From Halobaculum marinum (GTDB taxonomy: Archaea; Halobacteriota; Halobacteria; Halobacteriales; Haloferacaceae): a stretch of DNA of 64,000 bases. Location: the NCBI RefSeq assembly GCF_029338555.1, contig NZ_CP119989.1, forward strand, positions 1,178,001 through 1,242,000, written 5' to 3'. This document shows positions 16,664 to 25,383 of this stretch, piece after piece (the first letter of the stretch is position 1; the number at the start of each line of letters is the position of its first letter). A program made the translations under genes and the position numbers. Under the pieces are notes generated by a model that was given only the letters and a program-made list of their open reading frames with translations, did not search any database and was not told where the DNA came from.

Positions 16664-17785
16664 TCAGTCGTCTTCGTCGGGGAGGAGGGGGACCTCCGAC
16701 TCCACGTACTCCCGGTAGATGTCGCAGTGTGAGCGGTGGTCGAAGCTGTGCCGGTCGTTGCAGACGTCCGCCTGCATCGGCGAGACGAACTGGTCGGTGA
16801 CGGTGCAGTACGGCCGCTCGTGGTCGAACGACTGCCCGTCGCCCTCTCGGCGGTACGCGAGGAACGGACACGTCGACTCCGACGATGCCTCCGTCGTCGG
16901 GTCGGCGGTCGATACTTCGTCGGTGGACTGTGGGCCGCCGATCTGGTCCCCCTCGATGCCGAGCATCGCGCGCGTCTCGTCGGGCGTCGCGATCTCGCGG
17001 TCGAGGTGCTCGACGATGCCGACCGTCCGCTCCAGCAACTGTGCGTTGCTCTCGGCGAGTTCACCGCGGTTACTGTACAGGTTGTCCTCCATGCCGACGC
17101 GCACGTGACCACCCAGCAGGACGGCCAGCGTCGTCAGCGGGCGCTGGTGTGGGCCGGTCGCGAGCAGGTTGAACTCGCTGTCGCGCGGGAGCGCGCGGAC
17201 CATCTCCATGACCGCCCCCGGGCGCGGCGGCGTGAAGTTCGCCCCGCCGAACACGAGGTTCACGAAGTACGGCGGGTCGATGAGGCCGTCATCGGCGAGC
17301 CGCGTCACCTCCGACAACTGCCCGCTGTTGAACACCTCTAGCTCCGGGGTGACGTTGCGACGCTGCATCTCCCGTGCCAGCACGTCGATGTTCTCGCGGG
17401 TGTGGTCGGTGATGATGTGGCGCCCTCGCTTGAACGGCCCCAGATCCAGCGACGCCATCTCCGGCGCTGGGTCGGTTCGAAGCGCCTTGATCCGCTCGCG
17501 CAAGGGGCCCTGGCCGCCGGTCGAGTGCTGGACGATGATGTCGTCACAGCGGTCGTGAATGGCCTCGGTCACCTCCTGCAGGCGGCCGGTGTCGTTCTCG
17601 CCGTGGCGGTCGCGCCCGTGGACGTGGACGATGGACGCGCCGAGCTTCTCACAGGCACGGGCTTCGGCGGCGATCTCGTCGGGCTGTTCGGGGAGGTTCG
17701 GGTTCGCGTCCTTGCCGTGGACGCCGCCGGTGAGTGCGACGGTGAGGATCAGCTTCTTGCCGTCGAGGTAGTCTTGGTATGTCAT
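16664..17785 (-). CDS. BKACE (DUF849) family enzyme with Cys-rich C-terminal extension
   Basis: The product has 373 residues. Residues 1-280 form the TIM-barrel BKACE fold ([37 protein letters not shown]). This family condenses beta-keto acids with acetyl-CoA in a zinc-dependent reaction, as in 3-keto-5-aminohexanoate cleavage. Its histidine pair VHVH is present. After an acidic Ser/Thr linker (about 285-302) an extra domain of about 70 residues holds Cys in [21 protein letters not shown] and HCDIYRE, a spacing suited to zinc or an Fe-S centre. The substrate is unknown. The next gene upstream is the acetyltransferase, 10 nt away. Confidence 0.88.
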   Translation of the reverse strand: MTYQDYLDGKKLILTVALTGGVHGKDANPNLPEQPDEIAAEARACEKLGASIVHVHGRDRHGENDTGRLQEVTEAIHDRCDDIIVQHSTGGQGPLRERIKALRTDPAPEMASLDLGPFKRGRHIITDHTRENIDVLAREMQRRNVTPELEVFNSGQLSEVTRLADDGLIDPPYFVNLVFGGANFTPPRPGAVMEMVRALPRDSEFNLLATGPHQRPLTTLAVLLGGHVRVGMEDNLYSNRGELAESNAQLLERTVGIVEHLDREIATPDETRAMLGIEGDQIGGPQSTDEVSTADPTTEASSESTCPFLAYRREGDGQSFDHERPYCTVTDQFVSPMQADVCNDRHSFDHRSHCDIYREYVESEVPLLPDEDD

Positions 17786-17795
17786 TTGAGTGGGG

Positions 17796-18929
17796 TCAGG
17801 TGGTGTCCTGTTCGGCGAACGTCAACGCCCAGTTGCGCGGGTCACACAGCGAGATCCCGTTCACGTTCCACGGACCGGTGTCCCCGTGCTGCAGCGATTT
17901 GACGCAGAGGACGGCGTCGGCTTTCGCGACCGCCGAGAGGGGGAGTTTGTCGTCGCTGCGGAAGCCGTACGCCGCCGCCACGTCGGCGGGGAACGCCCGG
18001 CCCGGAGCCGACACGAGGTCTGCCGTGACCGCGTCGGTGAGCACCGCTTCGAGGCAGGCGGCCAACCCTCGTTTCCAGGTTCGACCGCCGCTGAGGGGGA
18101 CGAGATCCGCGACCTGCGTCACGGTGACGCCCTCCTCGGTCGTCCGCGTTCGGGCCAGGATGCCCGCGACGGGTTCGCCGTCGACGTTCGCGACGTACGT
18201 CGCCCGGTCCCACAGCGGACTGGCGAAGCGCCACTCGTAGAACGGCACGTCACGCTCGGCGGTGATGCCGGGGAACGCCGAGCGGCGCGCCAACTGCGAC
18301 AGCGCCGTCGCTGCCACGCCGCGGTGGCGCTCGACGTCGACCCCGTCGGTCTCCCACTCCCCGGCGCCGGGGAGGCGTCGGTACGCCGTGCCGACGCGGT
18401 CGGCGCCGCGGGCAATCGCCTCCTTGCCTGGGATTTCGAGGCGGCGTTCGAGGAACGCGCTCGGCCGTTGCACTCGGTGGAACGTCCGACACTCGTCGAG
18501 CACGCGGAAGCCGGCAGACTCGAACCCCGGTCGCGAGGCGCCGTTCGGCTGGTTGAACACGAACGACACGTCGCGGTCGGCGTAGAACTCCAGCGACTGT
18601 TCGGTCATCGTCGTGAACAGCCCCCGGCCGCGGTGGTCGGGGTGGACCATCGTGTCGACGGTCAACAGCGCCAGTTCCGTTCCACCCGCGACACGCATCC
18701 GGAAGGCGAAGTACGGCCTGACGCCGACGACGTCGCCGTCGTGGTCGGCGACGAACATCGGCACGTGATCGAGGTACGGGTTCTCCTCGAACCGCCATCG
18801 GAACCAGTCCTCGCCACGCCGTTCGCCCCACGTGGTCTCGAAGAGGTCGAGGAAGCCCCGCTCGTCGCCCGGCTCGAAGCGCCGGAACGTGTAGTCGAGA
18901 CCCTTGCGAGACTCCGTTGTCAGTGACAT
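17796..18929 (-). CDS. GNAT-family N-acetyltransferase
   Basis: The 377-residue protein has an N-terminal GNAT domain (about 10-150). The strand [21 protein letters not shown] supplies the acetyl-CoA pyrophosphate loop (R-G-R-G). A second, weaker GNAT-like half follows (about 190-360, with [19 protein letters not shown]), as in EIS-like two-domain acetyltransferases. The start at 18929 was taken; an ATG at 18944 is possible. It ends 10 nt before the BKACE gene and is probably co-transcribed with it. The substrate is unknown. Confidence 0.8.
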   Translation of the reverse strand: MSLTTESRKGLDYTFRRFEPGDERGFLDLFETTWGERRGEDWFRWRFEENPYLDHVPMFVADHDGDVVGVRPYFAFRMRVAGGTELALLTVDTMVHPDHRGRGLFTTMTEQSLEFYADRDVSFVFNQPNGASRPGFESAGFRVLDECRTFHRVQRPSAFLERRLEIPGKEAIARGADRVGTAYRRLPGAGEWETDGVDVERHRGVAATALSQLARRSAFPGITAERDVPFYEWRFASPLWDRATYVANVDGEPVAGILARTRTTEEGVTVTQVADLVPLSGGRTWKRGLAACLEAVLTDAVTADLVSAPGRAFPADVAAAYGFRSDDKLPLSAVAKADAVLCVKSLQHGDTGPWNVNGISLCDPRNWALTFAEQDTT

Positions 18930-19324
18930 CTGCCTGGCTTTCACCCGGGACGGTCTTTGTTCATGTCAGATTATTCGGCAGTCTCGCTCCCTACCACGGA
19001 GGGGGCGTCGGGGGGTCCCGCGGCGCCCCCCGGGTCGTCCGACCGACACCTGTCACGACGGTACGAGGACTGCAAGCCACACGAAATCCGAGCCTACTCC
19101 GCCCGCCTGGAACGCGAATCGGCGGTCCCGGTGTGCTCTCCGACGGGTACCCGGCCCCGAGTCCGGCGAAATCCGGCTTCGACGGGTGTCGTCCGGACGC
19201 GGTCGACTTCGACTCGCCCCGGCGCCGTCTCTCGGTAAGCTCGGTGTCGACGGCTCGGTGTCGTCCCTAACTATCTCGAAACAGACGGGCGGCGCGGCGA
19301 CGGCGGCGCTCCCACCTGGACCGC
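18930..19324. other. 395-nt intergenic region without a convincing gene
   Basis: The region lies between the 5' end of the acetyltransferase gene and the 3' end of the ferritin-like gene. It contains a strong G/C hairpin around 19008-19035 (ggggggtcccgcggcgcccccc) and a weak open frame at 18963-19238 whose Ser/Arg-rich composition is unlike neighbouring proteins. Nothing else is supported. Confidence 0.5.
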
Positions 19325-19966
19325 TCAACAGACCGGTTTCACGTCGATTCCCATCCCCGCGAGCGCGTCGGCGTAGTCGTCGTAGGCGACCTGGATCACG
19401 TACTCGGCGACCATCTGGGCTCGTTCCCAGTCGTCGTCGGTCGCACACAGGTCGTCCAACAGCGCGAGGCCGCGGTCGAGTTCCTCGTCGGTCTCCGTCC
19501 GCAGGTCGCGAAACAGGTCCGCGCGGCGCTCGTCCCCCTCGTTGACGAAGAACGAGACGATCTGGAGGTGCGTGCGATCGCTGACGAGGCCGCGACCGAC
19601 GGCGCCGGCGGCGACGCGCTCGACGGCGTCCTCGCGTGCACGCAGGTACGTGTGCATCGTGCCGCCGTCGGCGGGGGCGTAGTCGGGGTCGCTCTCGGCC
19701 AGCGCGTCGAGGACGCGTTCGCGGTGGTCGCGCTCACGGTCGGCGAGCCACGCGAACAGGTCGCGGGCGTCCCCGTCGGGTTCGTCGTCGGCCCACGATG
19801 CGAACGTCGTGTGGGCGGCGTGTTCGGAGTCGGCGGCCGCGCGCAACACCGCCGCCGGCTCCAGCGTCGCGTCCGTGAGCGCGATCAGGAGCTTGTTCGA
19901 CCCGAGTCGGTCCAACTCGGTCGCCTTCGCCGAGGCGACCGCCTCGCGGAACGCCGCGCTGTCCAT
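19325..19966 (-). CDS. ferritin-like/rubrerythrin-family protein
   Basis: The 213-residue, almost all-helical acidic protein has spaced Glu and His residues (ADSEHAAH, DRERDHRERVLDAL, HTYLRARED), suggesting a ferritin-like four-helix bundle. No full pair of ExxH iron ligands is obvious, so it may be a degenerate, non-redox member of the kind common in haloarchaea. It is divergent from the ASCH gene with only 60 nt between starts. The function is unproven. Confidence 0.7.
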   Translation of the reverse strand: MDSAAFREAVASAKATELDRLGSNKLLIALTDATLEPAAVLRAAADSEHAAHTTFASWADDEPDGDARDLFAWLADRERDHRERVLDALAESDPDYAPADGGTMHTYLRAREDAVERVAAGAVGRGLVSDRTHLQIVSFFVNEGDERRADLFRDLRTETDEELDRGLALLDDLCATDDDWERAQMVAEYVIQVAYDDYADALAGMGIDVKPVC

Positions 19967-20026
19967 GCCGGATCCGTCGCCGAGGGCGGCGTTAACGTTT
20001 CCCCCGAGCGACACCAACTCACGCGC

Positions 20027-20341
20027 ATGGCAGAGATCGACGCAGCGGAGATCCTCCCCAACGACCACGTCCAGCAGTTGGCGGCCGCGGGGGAGGTCAC
20101 CCAACTCCACCGCGGGAACGCGTACGCGGCGGAGGGCGACACCTTCCAGATCGACGGGACGACGTTCGAGGTGACCGCGATCGAACACCGGACCCTCGGC
20201 GACCTCACCGACGCGGACGCCCGCGCCGAGGGGTCCGAGGACCTCGACGCCTACAGAACACGACTCGAACGCGTGCACGACTCCTTCGAGTGGGACGACG
20301 ACAGCGAGGTCGTCCGGCACGCCTTCGAGCCGCGGGGGTAG
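20027..20341 (+). CDS. ASCH-domain protein
   Basis: The 104-residue acidic protein has the ASCH-like pattern: ILPNDHVQQLAAAGEVTQLHRG, then a strand VTAIEHRTLGDLTDADAR and an aromatic-rich C-terminal helix. ASCH domains are PUA-related and predicted to bind RNA, possibly as translation coregulators. It starts at ATG 20027 and ends 9 nt before the rhodanese fusion gene, so the two are likely co-transcribed. Confidence 0.75.
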   Translation: MAEIDAAEILPNDHVQQLAAAGEVTQLHRGNAYAAEGDTFQIDGTTFEVTAIEHRTLGDLTDADARAEGSEDLDAYRTRLERVHDSFEWDDDSEVVRHAFEPRG

Positions 20342-20350
20342 TGGTGGCCC

Positions 20351-21583
20351 GTGACTGACCCCTCCAGCGTCGACGCCGACGCTCCCGACCCCGTCGAGTC
20401 CGGGTCGCTCGGCGGCGACCCCGGCGGCGAGGTCGCGGCGACGACGCTCGCACGACTGCTGCGCGACGGGGAACGCGTCTCCGTCCTCGACGTGCGCGAC
20501 CGCCCGGAGTTCGAGGCGTGGCACCTCGACGGCCGGGGCGTGACCGCCCGACAGGTCCCGCACGTCCAGTTCGTCGCCGCGGGCGCCCGTGGTGAGCCGA
20601 CGGCGCCGCTCCCCGATGACCTCTCTGAACCAATCGTCGTCGTCTGTGGGCACGGAGAGGCCAGCGCCGACACGGCGACTCGACTCGCGGCCGCCGGCGT
20701 CGACGCCGTAAACCTCGCCGGCGGCATGGACGCGTGGGCAGAGACATACCTTGCAGAGCCGCTGGTGCGGCGGGGGGACCTGACGGTGTTGCAGTACCAG
20801 CGCCCCTCCTCGGGCTGTCTGGCGTACCTCGTGGTCGCGGGTGAGGGTGACGACCGCGAGGCGCTCGTGGTCGACCCGCTGCGCGCCTTCGCCGACCGCT
20901 ACGTCGCCGACGCCGCCGAGTACGGGGCGACGCTCCGGTACGCCGTCGACACGCACGTCCACGCCGACCACGTCAGCGGCGTGCGCGCGGTCCGGGAGGC
21001 GACCGGCGCCGAGGCGGTGCTCCCGGCGGGTGCGACCGACCGTGGCCTCGACTTCGAGGCGACGCTGCTCGCCGACGGTGACGCGCTCAGCGTCGGCGAC
21101 GCCACCGTGTCGGCCCTGCACGCCCCAGGCCACACGAGCGAGTTGACCTGCCTCCGACTCCACCGCGAGGACCCGGCCGCCGCGGACATGCTGTTCACCG
21201 GCGACGCGCTGTTCCTCCGGAGCGTCGGTCGGCCCGACCTGGAGGCGGGCGACGACGGCGCACGCGAGTTGGCGACGGCAGCGTACGACACGCTCCACGA
21301 CCGTCTGTTCGCGCTCCCCGAGGACACGCTCGCGGCGCCCGGCCACTTCGCGGACATCGCGGACGCACGCGGGCACGCCTACGCCGCGCCGCTGTCGGCG
21401 CTCGCGGACCTCGACGTGCTCGCGCTCGACCGCGAGGCGTTCGTCGACCGCGTCGCCTCGTCGCTGCCGCCGCGCCCCGCCAACTTCGAGCGCATCGTGG
21501 CGACGAACCTCGGGCTGGAAACGATGGACGACGCGGAGGCGTTCGAGGCAGAGTTGGGGCCGAACAACTGCGCGATCGGGTAG
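20351..21583 (+). CDS. rhodanese-metallo-beta-lactamase fusion, persulfide dioxygenase-like
   Basis: The 410-residue protein has an N-terminal rhodanese domain (about 26-140; VSVLDVRDRPEFEAWH, with C99 in VVVCGHGEA). A metallo-beta-lactamase domain follows (about 143-375), with THVHADHVSG giving H202, H204, D206 and H207, then HAPGHTSE and FTGDALFLRSVGR. The second domain resembles ETHE1/CstB-type persulfide dioxygenases, which oxidise persulfide to sulfite. Rhodanese usually follows that domain; here it comes first. The probable role is sulfur detoxification. The start codon is GTG. Confidence 0.88.
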   Translation: MTDPSSVDADAPDPVESGSLGGDPGGEVAATTLARLLRDGERVSVLDVRDRPEFEAWHLDGRGVTARQVPHVQFVAAGARGEPTAPLPDDLSEPIVVVCGHGEASADTATRLAAAGVDAVNLAGGMDAWAETYLAEPLVRRGDLTVLQYQRPSSGCLAYLVVAGEGDDREALVVDPLRAFADRYVADAAEYGATLRYAVDTHVHADHVSGVRAVREATGAEAVLPAGATDRGLDFEATLLADGDALSVGDATVSALHAPGHTSELTCLRLHREDPAAADMLFTGDALFLRSVGRPDLEAGDDGARELATAAYDTLHDRLFALPEDTLAAPGHFADIADARGHAYAAPLSALADLDVLALDREAFVDRVASSLPPRPANFERIVATNLGLETMDDAEAFEAELGPNNCAIG

Positions 21584-21642
21584 CGAGTCACCGTGTCGCA
21601 CGCCGGCGGTGGCGTTTTCACGTCCGGCGTTCGCCTCCCCGC

Positions 21643-22446
21643 ATGAGCGAACACGACGCCGTCGGGCGGACCGACGCCCCGCTGACGACCGACGCCATCC
21701 GCGCGGACCTGCGCGACCTCGGCGTCGACCCCGGCGAGACGGCGCTGGTCCACTCGTCGCTGTCGGCGATGGGGTGGGTCGCCGGCGGCGCACCGACTGC
21801 CGTCGACGCGCTGTTGGGTGCCGTCACCGCCACGGGGACGCTCGCAGTGCCGACCCACTCGACACAGCTGTCGGATCCGACCGACTGGGAGAATCCGCCG
21901 GTCCCGGACGACTGGGTCGACACGATCAAGGCGGAGGCAGCGCCGTACCGACCCGAACTCACGCCGACGCGACTGATGGGAGCGATCCCGGAGTGTCTAC
22001 GCGACTACCCGGGTGCGATCAGGAGCCGCCACCCGACCACCTCGTTCGCGGCGTGGGGCGCCGACGCCGAGGCCGTCACCGCCGACCACGCGTACGACTC
22101 GCCGATGGGAGAGGCGTCGCCGCTCGCACGGCTGTACGACCGCGACGCGCTGATCGTCCGGATCGGCGTCGACGCGAACACGTCGCTGCACCTGGCGGAG
22201 TACCGCGCCGACTACGGCGGCACGCCCGAGGCCAACGGCGGACCGGTGCTCGTCGACGGCGAGCGCCGGTGGGTCGAGTTCGAGGAACCCGAGTCGCGCG
22301 ACGACTTCCGCGACATCGAGGCCGCGTTCGAGGCTGAACACCCCGAGCGCGTGTGGCGGGGAACCGTCGGCGACGCCGAGACGACCGTCTGCCGGATGCG
22401 ACCGCTCGTCGACTTCGCGGTGGCGTGGATGGAACGGAATCGCTGA
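21643..22446 (+). CDS. AAC(3)-family N-acetyltransferase
   Basis: The 267-residue protein matches the aminoglycoside 3-N-acetyltransferase fold: LVHSSLSAMGWVAGGAPTAVDALL near the N-terminus, GTLAVPTHS, SRHPTTSFAAWG and a later VDANTSLHLAEY. The Ser and His of the acetyl-CoA site are present. In archaea these proteins are not linked to antibiotic resistance and probably acetylate another amine. A pathway partner is not visible nearby. Confidence 0.88.
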   Translation: MSEHDAVGRTDAPLTTDAIRADLRDLGVDPGETALVHSSLSAMGWVAGGAPTAVDALLGAVTATGTLAVPTHSTQLSDPTDWENPPVPDDWVDTIKAEAAPYRPELTPTRLMGAIPECLRDYPGAIRSRHPTTSFAAWGADAEAVTADHAYDSPMGEASPLARLYDRDALIVRIGVDANTSLHLAEYRADYGGTPEANGGPVLVDGERRWVEFEEPESRDDFRDIEAAFEAEHPERVWRGTVGDAETTVCRMRPLVDFAVAWMERNR

Positions 22447-22520
22447 GTACGGCGACGGCGACGACGAGCGCGGAGCGGTCGTCGAGCGCCGGTCGAGTGA
22501 GCAGGCCCTCGGCGTGTCGA

Positions 22521-23588
22521 CTACGCGTCGCCTGCCTCGACCGCCGGGAAGCGCATCTCGACACGGACGCCGCTGGGGTCGCAGTTCGCCATGTCGAGGC
22601 GACCGTCGGACAGTTCGACGACCCAGTAGATGACCCACAGCCCCAGGCCCGTGACGTGCTGGAGCGGCAGTTCCCGTGTCGCTCGGATCGCGGCCAGCTC
22701 CTCCTCGGGGACGCTCGACCCGTCGTCGACCACCTCGACGAGCACCTCGTCGTCCTCGCAGGCCACGCGCACGTCGACCGACAGCTCCGCGGGGTCGTTG
22801 TGGACGACGGCGTTCTCGAGGGCCTCGCGGATCGCCGCCTCGGTGTCGGGGTGGGCGACCGCGTCGGCACGCTCGGGCAGCGAGACGGCGAGGTTCGTGT
22901 CGGGGTGCGCCTCGCGGAAGCGGTCGACCTCCGCGCGCGTCACCGTCGCGAGGTCCGTCTCGACGGTCGCGGGGCCGCCCCACAGGTTCGCGAGCGTCTG
23001 GGCCTTCTCCGAGAGGCCGTACACGCGGTCGACGTGCCCACACAGGCGGTCGAGGTCGTCGGCGATGGCGGGGTCGTCCGTCGACGCGCGAGCGCTCTGT
23101 GCGATGCCCCGCATGATCGTCACCTCGTTGCGGATGTTGTGTCGGAGTACCCGCTGGAGGACGGTGAGGCGACCGGCGACGCGCATCTGTGCGGCCCGCT
23201 CGTCGCGGACGCGCTCGACGTAGTAGCCGACGAGGCCGCCGGCGCTGGCGCCGAGGCTCCACCCGATCGAGACGATGAACCACGCCTCGGTGATCGGTTC
23301 GTTCGTCACCCGCCGAGCGCCGAGGTACAGCGCAGACAGCGACCCCACGACGACACCCGTCGCCAGTCCCGTGGCGGCCACTCTGGCGACGCGCTCGGGT
23401 TCGAACGACTCGTGATCGACGCGCCACGTGACGAACGCGAGCGCCAGCGCGAACACGAGCAGGATCGACGCCTCGGCGGCCTCCACGACGACGGCGTCGT
23501 CGTCGAGGACGACGTGGACCACCGCGAGGAGGAAAATCGACGCCGCTAGGAGGGCGGGCGTTCGACGGGCCGCCCGGGTTCGAAGCAC
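22521..23588 (-). CDS. membrane sensor histidine kinase
   Basis: The 355-residue kinase has four predicted N-terminal helices (about 10-28, 38-54, 70-90 and 101-122) and almost no external loop, suggesting it senses within the membrane. The H-box LQRVLRHNIRNEV contains H150. The HATPase domain has ALENAVVHN and LGLWVIYWVV. No receiver gene is adjacent. It belongs to the same haloarchaeal kinase group as the LOV kinase at 8290 but has no PAS domain. Confidence 0.9.
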   Translation of the reverse strand: MLRTRAARRTPALLAASIFLLAVVHVVLDDDAVVVEAAEASILLVFALALAFVTWRVDHESFEPERVARVAATGLATGVVVGSLSALYLGARRVTNEPITEAWFIVSIGWSLGASAGGLVGYYVERVRDERAAQMRVAGRLTVLQRVLRHNIRNEVTIMRGIAQSARASTDDPAIADDLDRLCGHVDRVYGLSEKAQTLANLWGGPATVETDLATVTRAEVDRFREAHPDTNLAVSLPERADAVAHPDTEAAIREALENAVVHNDPAELSVDVRVACEDDEVLVEVVDDGSSVPEEELAAIRATRELPLQHVTGLGLWVIYWVVELSDGRLDMANCDPSGVRVEMRFPAVEAGDA

Positions 23589-23672
23589 GTCGGACGGTTC
23601 GCACCCATCGATGAAACTGTTCCGGCGCGCCGTCCAGCCGTCTGACGCGCGTCTGCTCGCTGTCGTCCGTCG

Positions 23673-24008
23673 TCAGTCGTCGTCTGCGGCCGCACCGGCG
23701 CCCGCCGCGGCGTCGTTCTCGATGCTCGGCGGGTACTTCCCGCGGTCGAGTTTCAGGTCAGACTGCGCGCGCGCCATGCACGTCAGCGCGTACGTCTCGG
23801 CCTCCTCCTCTGTGAGCGCCCGCGCGACGGCGGCGTCTTGCGCCACCTCGCCTTCGACGATCTCTGCGGTACAGGCCAGACACATCCCGACGCGACAGGA
23901 GTACTCCTGCGCGATCCCCTCCTCGATGCAGGCGTTCAGGATGGTCTGCTTGTCGGACACCGTGATCTCCTCGCCGGTGCCGACGAACTCCACCGTGTAC
24001 TCGGTCAT
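23673..24008 (-). CDS. plant-type 2Fe-2S ferredoxin
   Basis: The 111-residue protein has the 2Fe-2S ligand set C38-x4-C43-x2-C46 (CRVGMCLAC) and a distal C77. The N-terminal YTVEFVG strand and acidic insert match haloarchaeal ferredoxins, here with an Ala/Asp-rich C-terminal tail. It transfers single electrons, for example with oxoacid oxidoreductases. Start ATG 24008 is preferred over an upstream ATG at 24014. The upstream 160 nt to the divergent pgsC gene holds both promoters. Confidence 0.95.
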   Translation of the reverse strand: MTEYTVEFVGTGEEITVSDKQTILNACIEEGIAQEYSCRVGMCLACTAEIVEGEVAQDAAVARALTEEEAETYALTCMARAQSDLKLDRGKYPPSIENDAAAGAGAAADDD

Positions 24009-24168
24009 GCACACACGGTTCTCGGGTTCCCCTTTCTACGTTTCGCTTGGTCTTAGGCCGCCGGCGACGCAGCGCGTGCGACGTGCTCGGCAGACTCTGG
24101 TCGTTGATCGCAGCCGACCCTCCTGTCGTGTGTCAACACTTATTCGGTATGCATCCGACCCGTAGTTA

Positions 24169-25383
24169 GTGATTGTCGCAACCCTCGTGGCCGCGCTCGG
24201 CTTTCTCGCGACCGCGTACATCACCCAGACGCGAGGGCTCAGAATCGGTGGGACGATCGTCGTCCCGACGCTTGCCATCTACACGCTGAAGTACTTCATC
24301 GCGCTCCCGGTGTTCGTCCTCAGTACCGCCTTCGGCTACCTGTTCTTGGGAGCCGTGCGCGACAGGACGCTGCTGTACGGTCGCGACGAGTTCGTCGCCG
24401 CCCTGGTCGGGGGGTCGCTCGCGCCGTTCGTCGCCTACGCGATCCTGGTGGCCATCGCCCCCGAACAGGCTATCTCGGCACGCCCGGTGGTGTTCCTCGG
24501 GTCGCTGCTCCCGGGGCTCGCGGCGTACAACATCCACCAGACGAAGCCGGCCTACCGCCGGCAGGACATCTTGTACGCGACCGGGCTGCTCGTCGTCCTG
24601 CTGGGCCTCGGAGGGCTGCTGATCTCCCCGCGAACGGCGCCGCTGCTGGGTGAGGCGGCGCCGTTGGTCCTGTTCGCCGCGACCGCGGACGTGGCCGTCG
24701 CTCGTGGCGCCGTCGTCGAGGGCTACCTGGCGCCGAACGTCGACGCGCGGACGACCGTGATCGCGCTGTTGACGGTCGGCGCGGTCGCCAGCGAGGTCGT
24801 CCGCAGACGCTTCGGCGTCCGCCTGGGCGTCATCTCGCTGGCGCTGTTGGCGCTGTTCGCGCTGACGACGCAGTGGCTGCTCGTGCTGTTCGTGCTCGCG
24901 TTCGTCGTCTGCTACGCCGTCGTGTGGCTCGTCCACCGGCGGACACTCATCTACGGTCGCGTCCTGATCAGCACCGCCTGTGCGATCGGCGTCCTCGTCG
25001 CGCTCGGATTCACACTCGCGATCCCGGACGCGACGGGCCTGATCTTCGGGGAGCGGATCCCGGTGCTCCGGGGCCTCTCTGCGATCTTCGTGGGCGTAAT
25101 CGCCGGCGTCGACGCTTACAGCGTCCACACCACGCCGCCGGCCGAGCGGCGCGAACAGGCGGCGCTCGCGGTCGCCACGTTCGTCGCGCTGCTCGTGCTC
25201 GCGCGCAGCGTCACCGAACCGTTCGCCCGGGGAGTCCTCCAGGAGTTCGGGCGGACGCACGTCGTCGTCGCCGCCGTCGTCGTCATCGCGTGCCTCGCCG
25301 TGGCCGCCCACTACTGCATCGAGAAACCGAGTGACGAGGCGGTTCACTCGGCGTCGGTGCTGTCCGGAGGTGACGGCGCGTGA
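24169..25383 (+). CDS. pgsC: poly-gamma-glutamate synthesis membrane protein PgsC/CapC-like
   Basis: The 404-residue polytopic protein resembles a duplicated CapC/PgsC, which is about 150 residues in bacteria. The block TQTRGLRIGGTIVVPTLAIY opens the first half. A related pattern (RLGVISLALLALF, then LVHRRTLIYGRVL, parallel to RDRTLLYGRDEF) recurs in the second half. It would be the membrane partner of the ligase at 25380, in synthesis and export of poly-gamma-glutamate. The start is GTG at 24169, and its stop overlaps the next start. Confidence 0.85.
   Translation: MIVATLVAALGFLATAYITQTRGLRIGGTIVVPTLAIYTLKYFIALPVFVLSTAFGYLFLGAVRDRTLLYGRDEFVAALVGGSLAPFVAYAILVAIAPEQAISARPVVFLGSLLPGLAAYNIHQTKPAYRRQDILYATGLLVVLLGLGGLLISPRTAPLLGEAAPLVLFAATADVAVARGAVVEGYLAPNVDARTTVIALLTVGAVASEVVRRRFGVRLGVISLALLALFALTTQWLLVLFVLAFVVCYAVVWLVHRRTLIYGRVLISTACAIGVLVALGFTLAIPDATGLIFGERIPVLRGLSAIFVGVIAGVDAYSVHTTPPAERREQAALAVATFVALLVLARSVTEPFARGVLQEFGRTHVVVAAVVVIACLAVAAHYCIEKPSDEAVHSASVLSGGDGA

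Noticed and set aside
18963-19238. 91-codon frame starting MSDYSAVSLP in the intergenic gap
   Set aside because: Ser/Arg-rich with no acidic bias, no domain, and a composition shift halfway; not convincing as a gene.
19967-21793. Long minus-strand open frame upstream of the ferritin-like start
   Set aside because: Antisense to the ASCH and rhodanese-MBL genes; Arg/Val-rich shadow composition.
21643-22446. Antibiotic-resistance gene
   Set aside because: AAC(3)-fold proteins are common in haloarchaea without any resistance link; the fold alone does not support that role.
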